A model generated the notes under the pieces. That model was not told the DNA's origin. It worked only from the letters and a program-made list of their open reading frames with translations, and did not search any database. A program made the translations under genes and the position numbers. Shown here in pieces: positions 50,432-58,618 of a DNA stretch of 64,000 nucleotides. Origin of the DNA: CAIMFV01 sp040757715 (GTDB lineage: Bacteria > Pseudomonadota > Alphaproteobacteria > Caulobacterales > Caulobacteraceae); assembly GCA_040757715.1 (NCBI GenBank), contig JBFLWS010000002.1:62001-126000 (forward strand), in the 5' to 3' direction. Position 1 is the stretch's first letter. Every line of letters starts with the position of its first letter.

Positions 50432-53311
50432 TCAGAACTTATACGAGGCCCCGAGCATGTAGGTCGGGCCGTACTTCTGGTAGTCGGTGACCTGGCGCAG
50501 ATCGTTGTTCTGGTAGGTCACGAACGGCGCGTCGTTCAGGTTCTTGCCTTCCAATTGGATTTGAAGGCCCTTCAGGCGGCCCGACTGGAAGGTGTAGCCC
50601 ACCTGAGCATCGATGATGGTCTCCGCCTTCACGCCGGTGAATACCCGGCTCGCCGACAGACCCGACACTTCGCCGAGGAACTTGGAGCGATAACGGGTGC
50701 TTGTGCGGAACTGGAAGCCATCCTTTTCGTAATAGACGGTGAGGTTCTGCACCGCCTTGGACTGACCTTCGATCGGCAGGTACTTCTTGTCCGTCGACTC
50801 GTATTTCACTTCTGAGTCGACCAACGAGCCCGAGTACTCGAAGCCGAACCCGTTCAGCATCGGGTGCAGCATCTTCAGCGGGACCGAGAGCGTGACCTCG
50901 ATGCCGTAGATGTCGCCGAAGCCCGAGTTGGCCGGTGCGCTGACCAGACCCTGCGTGGTGCCGCTGCTCTGCAACGTCGCCAACTGCGCCGGCGTCAAGA
51001 GCAGCGGGGCCAGGTTGGAGAAGTCCTGCAGGTGGCTGAGGTTTGGATTCACGTACTGGGTCAGGTGCTTGTAGAAGGTCTGCACCGAGAAGTAGCCCGA
51101 AGAGCCGAAGTACTTTTCGAAGGTCAGGTCGATGCCGTCCGACAGGTATGGATGCAGGCGCACATTGCCGCCAGAGCCGGAGAAGTAGCTCTGACCGGCC
51201 AGCGGATTGTTCACCGCCAGATAGGTCAGGTTGGTGTTGACCGTGGAGGAGATGCGCTCTTGGTCCAGACGCGGACGGGCCAGGGTGCGGCCGGCGCCGA
51301 AGCGGATGTCCTTGCCGTCGCCGAGATCGAACACGAGGTTCAGGCTCGGCAGGAAGTTCATGTAGGAGTTAGAGCCGTTGATTGACGACAGCACCACCTT
51401 GTTCGGCGTGGTGGTCGTGACCACGGTGGGCGTCGCGCCGCTGGAATACTGATCCGTAGACACCACCTGGAAGCCCACATTGCCGCGCACCGGAATGTTG
51501 GCCACCTGGCTCTCGATATCGCCCTTCAAGTAGAAGAGGCCGACGTTTTCACGCACGAGATACTGACGCGCCAGGTCGTTCGGCTGGTTGTCGGCCAAAC
51601 GGGTGTAGACGTTGTTCCACAGATAGAGCGGATCCAGCGCCAGGGTCGGCGAAACGCCCAGGTAACCGATGGGGCTGGCCGGACCGACAATCGCGGCGGC
51701 GGGGATCGGAACCTGACGGATCGGGTTGCCGAGCGCGTCATTGCCCAGGGTCAGGAAGAAGCCGGTGAAGGACGAGACCTTTTCGCGCCGGCTGTAGTTC
51801 GCCCCAACCACGACGTCCTTGAACACCGGATTGTTGAGTTGATACTTCAGGTCGGCGCGCAGGGCGCGCATGTCGTCCGAGAACGACGGGTGGTTCAGAT
51901 AACCCGCTTGGGTGATGTTGTACGGGCTGCCCAGATAGTTGCCGCCCCAGCCGCCCGGATCGGTGATGTAGAGCTGGCTGACATTGGTGTAGTTCAGCGC
52001 CTGGTGCAGCGTGTAGGTGCCGTTGCCGTTGCGGGTGGCGGTGATGGTGTCGCCGGGGCCCGAACCGCCGTAGCCGAAGCCCGAATAGTTCTCGAGCAGG
52101 AAGTCCTTCCGCTTGGCGTGGCTCCAGCTCACGTCCACCGTGGCCTGGAGTTTGTCGCTCACCTGGTACTTGTTGTTCCAGCCCAGCGAGAAGGTGTTAG
52201 CCTTGCGCTGGTTGTAGTCATTGCGCTGGATGGCGTGCACGTTGTTGTACTGCACCGAATTGACGATGCCGCCCGAGGCCTGGATGTTGGTCTCGGTGAC
52301 GCCGCCGCCCCAGGCGAGCGGGAACTCGATGCCGCGCAGATAGTCGGTTTCGGTGAAGCTCGACACGAAGGCGTCGATGGTCGAGTGGAAGCGGTCGTTG
52401 GGCTTGTACTCGATGGTGCCCACGAAGCCGGTGCGCTGCAGCAGGTCGGACTGCCCGTACTCCTTGCCGCCGCCCATGATCAGGTCGCCGGCGCCGTCAG
52501 TGGGGAAGCCCCAAGAGTTGTAGGACTTGTTCTGGGTCGGCGTAGACTGCACCGCCAAGCCTAGCATGATGCCAAGCTCGCCATTGTTGAACTGGTCGGC
52601 ATAGATGCCGCTGAAGCGATAGCCGTCATTGGCGCGGCCGGGATTCAGCGCCGAATAGCCGTCCCAGTCGCGGCGCGCCTGCACCGACAGAATGCGGTGA
52701 CTTTGATCCAGCGGGCGGAGCGTGTTGAGCTCCACCGTGCCCACCATGCCCTGACCGATGAGGCTGGCGTTGGGGGTCTTGTCCACCACCACGGAGGCGA
52801 TCAGTTCCGACGGATATTGGTCATATTCCACGCCGCGGTTGTCGCCCGTGGTGACCTGCTCGCGACCGTTCAGGAGGCCGGTGGTGAAGTCCGGACCGAA
52901 GCCGCGCACCGACACCACCTGATCGCGGCCGTTCAGACGCTGAGCGGTAAGGCCCGGCAGGCGAGCGATGGACTCGGCGATGGAGGTGTCGGGCAGCTTG
53001 CCGATGTCTTCCGACGTGACGGCTTCAACGATGTCGTCGCTGGCCTTCTTCGTGCGGATGGCGCGCTCGATGCCGCCCCGAATGCCGGTGACGACGATCA
53101 GGTTGGCGTCGGCGGCGGGCGCCGATTGCGTAGCGGCGTCTGGAGCGGCGGCGGCATTGGCCGCGGCGGCGATGGCAGCGTCATCGGCGGCGTGGGCGGC
53201 GCCGACGGCGCCGAGCGAAGCGATGAGAGCAAGGCCGAGAGCGTGGACGCTGACGCCCTGCGTCAGACGAACGGCGATGCTTTCCTTGCGGCGGGCGCAA
53301 GAGAATTCCAT
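50432..53311 (-). CDS. TonB-dependent receptor, alpha-glucan/maltose type
   Basis: The protein has 959 residues. A signal peptide (HALGLALIASLGAVGAAHA) precedes an Ala-rich linker and the TonB box region NLIVVTGIRG. The plug has EAVTSEDIGKLPDTSIAESIARLPGL-type sequence (family pattern), RGFGPDFTTGLLNGREQV and NTLRPLD; the long beta-barrel ends in the outer-membrane terminal Phe (LGASYKF). It takes up oligosaccharides through the outer membrane with TonB energy. It is divergent from the LacI regulator, with two boxes between them, and heads the amylase operon. The substrate is inferred from the neighbours. Confidence 0.94.
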   Translation of the reverse strand: MEFSCARRKESIAVRLTQGVSVHALGLALIASLGAVGAAHAADDAAIAAAANAAAAPDAATQSAPAADANLIVVTGIRGGIERAIRTKKASDDIVEAVTSEDIGKLPDTSIAESIARLPGLTAQRLNGRDQVVSVRGFGPDFTTGLLNGREQVTTGDNRGVEYDQYPSELIASVVVDKTPNASLIGQGMVGTVELNTLRPLDQSHRILSVQARRDWDGYSALNPGRANDGYRFSGIYADQFNNGELGIMLGLAVQSTPTQNKSYNSWGFPTDGAGDLIMGGGKEYGQSDLLQRTGFVGTIEYKPNDRFHSTIDAFVSSFTETDYLRGIEFPLAWGGGVTETNIQASGGIVNSVQYNNVHAIQRNDYNQRKANTFSLGWNNKYQVSDKLQATVDVSWSHAKRKDFLLENYSGFGYGGSGPGDTITATRNGNGTYTLHQALNYTNVSQLYITDPGGWGGNYLGSPYNITQAGYLNHPSFSDDMRALRADLKYQLNNPVFKDVVVGANYSRREKVSSFTGFFLTLGNDALGNPIRQVPIPAAAIVGPASPIGYLGVSPTLALDPLYLWNNVYTRLADNQPNDLARQYLVRENVGLFYLKGDIESQVANIPVRGNVGFQVVSTDQYSSGATPTVVTTTTPNKVVLSSINGSNSYMNFLPSLNLVFDLGDGKDIRFGAGRTLARPRLDQERISSTVNTNLTYLAVNNPLAGQSYFSGSGGNVRLHPYLSDGIDLTFEKYFGSSGYFSVQTFYKHLTQYVNPNLSHLQDFSNLAPLLLTPAQLATLQSSGTTQGLVSAPANSGFGDIYGIEVTLSVPLKMLHPMLNGFGFEYSGSLVDSEVKYESTDKKYLPIEGQSKAVQNLTVYYEKDGFQFRTSTRYRSKFLGEVSGLSASRVFTGVKAETIIDAQVGYTFQSGRLKGLQIQLEGKNLNDAPFVTYQNNDLRQVTDYQKYGPTYMLGASYKF

Positions 53312-53431
53312 GAACTCCCCCTCTATGAAATCCGCGTTTTGAGCGGTTGTATTCGTTTGCTTCTTAGACCGGATATCTATCCAACCTGGCTCTTAGGTTG
53401 TCCGAAGACACTGGACGCAAGCAATGGGTAT

Positions 53432-53464
53432 GCATACGTATTCGCTCGGGTCGCATACGTATGT
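53432..53464. promoter_or_regulatory. Two LacI-type operator boxes, GCATACGTAT
   Basis: GCATACGTATTC at 53432-53443 and GCATACGTATGT at 53453-53464 share the palindrome ATACGTAT, with centres 21 bases apart, which is two helical turns. They lie in the 256-base gap between the receptor and the LacI gene. A third copy precedes the GH15 gene at 57052. Control by the LacI protein is inferred. Confidence 0.7.
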
Positions 53465-53567
53465 CCGAGCCCGTTTGGCGCGTTCAAGTTTAGGCAGTAT
53501 CAATATTGCACTGCAGCATCGCTGCATGGTCAAGGATTGAATTGGCGTGGCTGGAGAGAGGCGTTCC

Positions 53568-54617
53568 ATGCAGGACCGGCCGACGTCTTTCGACATCGCC
53601 CAACGCGCCGGCGTTTCCCAGCCCACCGTGTCGCGGGCCCTGCGCGGCAGCCCGATGGTGTCCGAAGCCACCCGCCGGAAGATCATCGAGATCGCGCGCG
53701 AGCTCGGCTACACGGTGGACAAGAGCGCCTCGGCATTGCGCAGTCAGAAGACGCACACCCTCGCCCTCTTGCTGTTTGAAGACCCCTCGCCCGACGAAAG
53801 CGCCATCAACCCCTTCTTTCTGGCCATGCTCGGCTCTATCACGCGCCACTGCGCGCTGCGGGGTTATGACCTGCTGATCTCCTTCCAAGCCATCGATGGC
53901 GATTGGCACCTGGATTACGAGGACAGCGGCAAGGCCGACGGCATGATCCTGCTCGGCTATGGCGACTACCAGGAATACCGCTGGCGTCTGGAGCAGCTGG
54001 TGGAGAAGGGCGCGCGCTTCGTGCGCTGGGGCTCCATGCAGGAAGGCCAGCCTGGGGTCACCCTCGGCTGCGACAATTGGCGCGGGGGCTATGAGGTCAC
54101 ACGCCACCTGATCGGGCTCGGCCGTAGACGCATCGCTTTCATCGGCGCCGCGGATTCCAGCTTCCCGGAGTTCCAGGATCGCTGGCGCGGCTACCGGCAC
54201 GCGCTGGAAGAGGCTGACTTGAGCGCGCCGGATGATTTGCGGATCGACGCCGTCTCGTCCGACGATGCGGGACGGGCGGCGACCGAGGCCCTGATTGCGC
54301 GGGCACAGCCCTTCGACGCCATTGTCGCGGCGAGCGATCTCATCGCCATCGGCGCTATGGAAGCCCTGCAAGCGGCCAAGATCACGACCCCGGACGAGGT
54401 GGCGGTCACCGGTTTCGACGACATCCTGGCCGCCGGCGTCACGCGCCCGCCCCTCACCACTGTGGCGCAGGAAGCCAACGCCGCCGGCGCCAAGCTGGTC
54501 GAGACCCTGATCGCACTGATCGACGGCGAGGCCGTGGCGGCCGCCCCCCTGCCCGTACGCCTGGTGGTGCGCGAAAGCTGCGGCGCCAAGCTCCCGCCGC
54601 GAGCTGAGCGTCCTTAG
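53568..54617 (+). CDS. LacI family transcriptional regulator
   Basis: The protein has 349 residues from the ATG at 53568, with GGAGAGAG upstream; a GTG at 53547 would add seven residues. The helix-turn-helix SFDIAQRAGVSQPTVSRALRG lies at residues 7-27 with the hinge helix SASALRSQKTHT after it. The sugar-binding core includes VTGFDDILAAGVTRPPLTT. It most likely represses the receptor operon and its own gene in the absence of an alpha-glucoside. It converges with the GH15 gene, overlapping by four bases. Confidence 0.95.
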   Translation: MQDRPTSFDIAQRAGVSQPTVSRALRGSPMVSEATRRKIIEIARELGYTVDKSASALRSQKTHTLALLLFEDPSPDESAINPFFLAMLGSITRHCALRGYDLLISFQAIDGDWHLDYEDSGKADGMILLGYGDYQEYRWRLEQLVEKGARFVRWGSMQEGQPGVTLGCDNWRGGYEVTRHLIGLGRRRIAFIGAADSSFPEFQDRWRGYRHALEEADLSAPDDLRIDAVSSDDAGRAATEALIARAQPFDAIVAASDLIAIGAMEALQAAKITTPDEVAVTGFDDILAAGVTRPPLTTVAQEANAAGAKLVETLIALIDGEAVAAAPLPVRLVVRESCGAKLPPRAERP

Positions 54618-56899
54618 GGCTGGCGACGCTCGATCACGCCGGGATAGGCGTCGAACACCGCGCCGTCAGCCACCGAGCGCAGCAGCTTCACATATTCCGC
54701 ATGGGCCCAGGCCAGGGGCGTCGCCGACCCGGTGCCCTGCCCCGGCGCCGGACGACCTTCGATCGGCGCACCGACCCCGTCGAACACCTGCTCGGGCAAC
54801 ATCAGGCCGCGATTGGCGAACCGTTCCATGCCGCGCACATAGACGCGCCGGACAGCGTCCAGGTCCGCGGCCTTGGGCCGGCCGGACAAGCCTGCCAAAG
54901 CGAGGGCGTAATGCCCGCGTTCGCCGGTGAAGATCGGCCAGACGCGCCCGCGCTGGTGCTCGCTGCTCTCGCCGTTGTTGGCGGCGTAATTGGTCCCAAG
55001 GGCCTCATCCTCGCCGTAGCCGTCGCCGCCATAACGCCGGAAACCCGGAGCGGCGGGACCGCCTTGGGGATCTGTGAAGTCGTAACGCACCCGCAGATCG
55101 CCGGGGAGGCTCTGGTCGTCGATGAGTTTGAGGCTGGCGACAATGTGCGGATCGTCGGCGCGTCGAACGCCATAGCGCACCAGCTCCAGGAAGCCCGCGT
55201 CCAGCATGGAGGCCGCCACCAGGGACGGCCGCCCGTTGCGGGCCTCGGTGAGCGATTGGTCGTTGGGATCGCCGGTGGGGCTGATGCGCAGGTAGTAGCG
55301 CCCGCCGCCTAGCGGGCCGGAGTTGGTGAAGGTGCGCGCGTCCAATGCTTCGTCATAACGACGCGAGGCGGCCGAGTAGCGCGCGGCGGCGGTGGCGTCG
55401 AAGCGTCGAGCAATGTCAGCCGCAGCCGCGAGACCCGTGATTTCAGCGGCCATGGTGGAGGGGGAATAGCCGGACTGCTCCTCCCACCGCTCCTGCTGCG
55501 TCGCCGGGGGTGTGACCTTGGCGTGGTTCCAGTCGAGGCCCACCGTTCCGCCATCCACCAGGAAATCGGCCGCGGGCTTCAGCATGCTCGCCCAAAGCCC
55601 AGCCAGATGTTTGTCGTCGATAAGCCCCAGGCGGTGCAGCTTCCACGCCAGCATGATGGGCATGGCCGTCTGATCCATTTGCACCGCCGACCACTCGGCC
55701 ATGCCGTCCACATGAGATTTCTGCTGGAACCAGCCCACCGCGCCGGAGACACCCGGCGTATCCGCGCGCACCTGCACCGTGCGCAGATAGTCCAGCGCCT
55801 TCACCGGCGTTTCGCGATCGCCGAGAGCCGCGAGGGCCATGGCGCACTGGTAGAAGTCGCGCGGCCAAACGCCCTTATAGCCGGTGGCGGGCGCGGTGGC
55901 GGCCACGGTGTCGCCCCAGGGCGTGGACAGGGAGGCGATGAGCGCGCCGGGATGGCGTTTGTCCTCGTGGGTCTTCAGCACCAGAGCGCTGGCGTAGGCG
56001 AGTTTGCCGCCGTCCTCCGCCGCGGCAGCCACTCGCGGCAACTGTGACAGGCTGTGGATGTAGGTCTCCCAGCCGGGCGCCCCGGCGCGGCCTTCGAACC
56101 GCGCCAGCGTTCGATCATAGCCATCATGCAGCGTCGCCTTTGCGGTCGCGGCGCTGTCGGCTGAGCTCGATCCGAAGCCGAGGGCGAAGTCCCGGGTCAC
56201 GGTCTGGCCGGCCTGCACAGTCGGCAAGGCCGCGATCAGGCGCACCACGCCCTGCGCTTCGAGCGAATGCGAGACCTCCAATTTGGCGCTGGCCAGATCG
56301 GCGGACGCGCCCGCAAAATCCCTGTCGGCGGCGAGGGCCAGGTGCACGTCGCCACGGTGCGCGCGCAACAGGCGTCGAGACGCTTGCGCATGATTGTCGA
56401 GGGCGACGCCCCCCACCCGCGGATCAAGCACCACCAGCGGCGTCGCCGCCTTGGCGCCCGCGCGGACAGTCACCCGCAGGAACAGGCTGTTGCGGCGGGG
56501 ATCGGTGAAAATCCGCTGTTCAATGACGAGGCCGCTCGCCTGATCGCGCGTGGTCAGGCGATAGGCCGGGGCCAGGGGCCGCCCGTGCGCGTCCACATCC
56601 AGATAGGCGATCTCGCCATCCTGGTTCGAGAGGTCGATCAGCTGTCCATCAGCCGTGCGCGCCACAACGCGCAGCCCCTGAATCTGCGCCTCATGGATGT
56701 CGCCGTACATCACCTCGGTGAGCTGACCGCGGGCGATGGAGAACCAGACGCTGGAGCGCGCGCGATCTGGGCCATAGGGCGCATAGGCCGTGCCGACGCC
56801 GGTCTTGCCGGCATAGGACCAGGTCGGCGCCTCCGCGCCTGCCGGCGAGGCGGTCGCGGTCAGCATCGCTGCTGCAGCCAGGGCGAGGGCCTTCAACAT
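54614..56899 (-). CDS. Glucoamylase, GH15 family, exported
   Basis: The protein has 761 residues from MLKALALAAAAM at 56899, with GGAGTGA upstream; the longer frame is not needed. A signal peptide ends at ASPAGA. An N-terminal beta-sandwich (residues 30-280, PTWSYAGKTGVGTAYAPYGP) is typical of bacterial glucoamylases and glucodextranases. The catalytic barrel has WPRDFYQCAMAL, ERWEEQSGYSPST with the acid Glu, and RVWPIFTGERGHY with the base Glu. It releases glucose from chain ends of starch or dextran. An ATACGTAT box lies 155 bases upstream. Confidence 0.94.
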   Translation of the reverse strand: MLKALALAAAAMLTATASPAGAEAPTWSYAGKTGVGTAYAPYGPDRARSSVWFSIARGQLTEVMYGDIHEAQIQGLRVVARTADGQLIDLSNQDGEIAYLDVDAHGRPLAPAYRLTTRDQASGLVIEQRIFTDPRRNSLFLRVTVRAGAKAATPLVVLDPRVGGVALDNHAQASRRLLRAHRGDVHLALAADRDFAGASADLASAKLEVSHSLEAQGVVRLIAALPTVQAGQTVTRDFALGFGSSSADSAATAKATLHDGYDRTLARFEGRAGAPGWETYIHSLSQLPRVAAAAEDGGKLAYASALVLKTHEDKRHPGALIASLSTPWGDTVAATAPATGYKGVWPRDFYQCAMALAALGDRETPVKALDYLRTVQVRADTPGVSGAVGWFQQKSHVDGMAEWSAVQMDQTAMPIMLAWKLHRLGLIDDKHLAGLWASMLKPAADFLVDGGTVGLDWNHAKVTPPATQQERWEEQSGYSPSTMAAEITGLAAAADIARRFDATAAARYSAASRRYDEALDARTFTNSGPLGGGRYYLRISPTGDPNDQSLTEARNGRPSLVAASMLDAGFLELVRYGVRRADDPHIVASLKLIDDQSLPGDLRVRYDFTDPQGGPAAPGFRRYGGDGYGEDEALGTNYAANNGESSEHQRGRVWPIFTGERGHYALALAGLSGRPKAADLDAVRRVYVRGMERFANRGLMLPEQVFDGVGAPIEGRPAPGQGTGSATPLAWAHAEYVKLLRSVADGAVFDAYPGVIERRQP

Positions 56900-57051
56900 G
56901 GCGGCGTCACTCCAAATCCCAAGTTCGTCGGTGAAACCTGATCGGCGAATGACAACGCCATCCAATGGACAGGGCGCTCGCGCGACGGCGTGAAGATTTG
57001 ACGTCATCCGCGCCGGCTAATCCAGCACGTCCGCCCATCGGATGGCCGTGC

Positions 57052-57063
57052 GCATACGTATTC
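57052..57063. promoter_or_regulatory. LacI-type operator box GCATACGTATTC before GH15
   Basis: The 12 bases are identical to the first box in front of the receptor (53432-53443). The location is 153 bases upstream of the glucoamylase ATG. It extends the likely LacI regulon to this gene. Confidence 0.65.
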
Positions 57064-57386
57064 TCATGGCCGCCCACGACGGCTTGCGTAACCCATTGGG
57101 CCATCCACCTGATTTCGCGGGACAATGATGCGAAATATTCGGGCCCTGATGCTCGCCTAGGCGTTCATCCTTGCTGCGCACATCTCGTCGCCCCATGTCG
57201 CGCCTGATCCGGCTTGGCTGCATTCCGCCGGTGATCATCGCGGGCGTCGCCTCCACGCCCCTGCGCGAGCGCAGGTATTTGCCGAGCAAGCTCATCTCCA
57301 CACTTCCGGACTCCTTCAGAGCCGAAGCGGATTCGAGCTGGAGCGGCGACACACGACATCGTCGCCGCCATACGCCGCTCTGGGTC
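57064..57386. other. 323-base stretch without a recognisable gene
   Basis: This is the far part of the gap between the GH15 promoter and the GH5 stop. Open frames on both strands give no family-like sequence. I see no clear hairpin with a T-run. It may be a decayed gene remnant or a long leader, but nothing supports either. Confidence 0.5.
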
Positions 57387-58577
57387 CTACGCCTTCCCGG
57401 CGGCTTGGAGCAACGCGTTCAGGCTGTCGGGGTCCTTGATGGCCAGCGTGCGCCGGTCGATGAAGCCGCCGGCGTCCCACAGGAAGGGCAAGACGCCGTT
57501 GGCGATCGCGCTCTGGGTGACGTATTTCATCCAGTGCGTCACCGAGGCGTTATGCGCGGCCATGTCCTTCGGCCCTTTGCTGCGGCGGAAGGCGGCGTAT
57601 TCGCCCAGAAGCACCGGAATGCCGGCGCTGGTGAAATGGGTTTTCATCGCCACCATCTGCTGATCGACATAGTCCTCTTCGCCCCAGGTGGCGTTGCGGT
57701 CCGGTTCGATCTTGGAGTGATGATCCTTGCCCCAGTAGTAGAACATCTTGCCCCACGAGGCGTCCTCGGACAGGATCATGAACTGGGACGGGGTGTAGTA
57801 GTGCGCCTCCAGCATGAGGCGGTTCGGCGCCGGATCCGCGGGCAGGCCTTTCCACAAGGACACCGCCAATTCCGTATTGGTCTGAGGCGCCTGGACCACC
57901 AGCACGCGGTAGGCGTTGCGGCCCCCCGTTGCGCGCACGGCGTCGACAAAGGTCTGGTGGTAGGCCATCAGGACGCCGGCCTGTTCGGCCGTCTTGCCGT
58001 CGGGCTCATTGGCGCTGGCGAACATCAGCCGGTCGTCGAAATCGCGCAGGTGGGTGGCGATCTGTTCCCAGAACGCCTTTTGCTTGGCGATGACTGCGGT
58101 CTTGTCCGCGACATCGATGTGATTTTCCAGCCAGCCGCCGTCCCAGTGGATATTGAGCAGAACGTACAGATCCGCGTTCATGCAGTACTGCACGACCTCC
58201 TTCACGCGATTGAGCCAGGTGGTGGAGATCTTGGCGGTCTTTTGGTCGGCGTACTGGTCCCAGGCGCAGGGCACGCGCACCGCATCGAAGCCCAGCGCCT
58301 TGATCTTGTTGATCAGCTCCTGGGTGATGAGCGGATTTCCCCAGGCGGTTTCGCCGCCGATGGCTTCCATGGTGTTGCCGGCGTTCCAGCCAAGCTTGAT
58401 CCGCGAGGCGATCTCCACGGCCGTGTGGGTCACACCGGACGGCTCCGGCGGGATCGGGCTCGTATTGTAGCTCGGATAGGGGCCGGGCGCCGCGGCCGCC
58501 GCGCCGACGCCAAAGGCCTGGCTCGCGGCGGCCAGAGCCGCCGTGGATGCGATGAACCGCCGTCGACCGACTTTCAT
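57387..58577 (-). CDS. GH5 family glycoside hydrolase (endoglucanase-like), Tat-type signal
   Basis: The protein has 396 residues from MKVGRRRFIASTA at 58577, with GGAGAGGAAAG upstream. The twin-arginine pattern RRRFIAS and an Ala-rich stretch form a likely Tat signal cut before APGPYPSY. The GH5 barrel has KLGWNAGNTMEAIGG, ASANEPDGKT with the acid Glu near residue 190 and VLLGEYAAFRRSK with the nucleophile Glu near residue 330. The enzyme should hydrolyse beta-glucans, or xyloglucan given the GH31 partner 41 bases upstream. Substrate is inference. Confidence 0.93.
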   Translation of the reverse strand: MKVGRRRFIASTAALAAASQAFGVGAAAAAPGPYPSYNTSPIPPEPSGVTHTAVEIASRIKLGWNAGNTMEAIGGETAWGNPLITQELINKIKALGFDAVRVPCAWDQYADQKTAKISTTWLNRVKEVVQYCMNADLYVLLNIHWDGGWLENHIDVADKTAVIAKQKAFWEQIATHLRDFDDRLMFASANEPDGKTAEQAGVLMAYHQTFVDAVRATGGRNAYRVLVVQAPQTNTELAVSLWKGLPADPAPNRLMLEAHYYTPSQFMILSEDASWGKMFYYWGKDHHSKIEPDRNATWGEEDYVDQQMVAMKTHFTSAGIPVLLGEYAAFRRSKGPKDMAAHNASVTHWMKYVTQSAIANGVLPFLWDAGGFIDRRTLAIKDPDSLNALLQAAGKA

Positions 58578-58618
58578 TGTGCTTTCCTCTCCAATGAGAC
58601 CAATTAGGGCTCGCCCCC

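Noticed and set aside
57017..57352. Minus-strand frame of 111 codons in the GH15/GH5 gap
   Set aside because: No ribosome site, no family pattern and overlap with the LacI-type box at 57052 make a gene unlikely.
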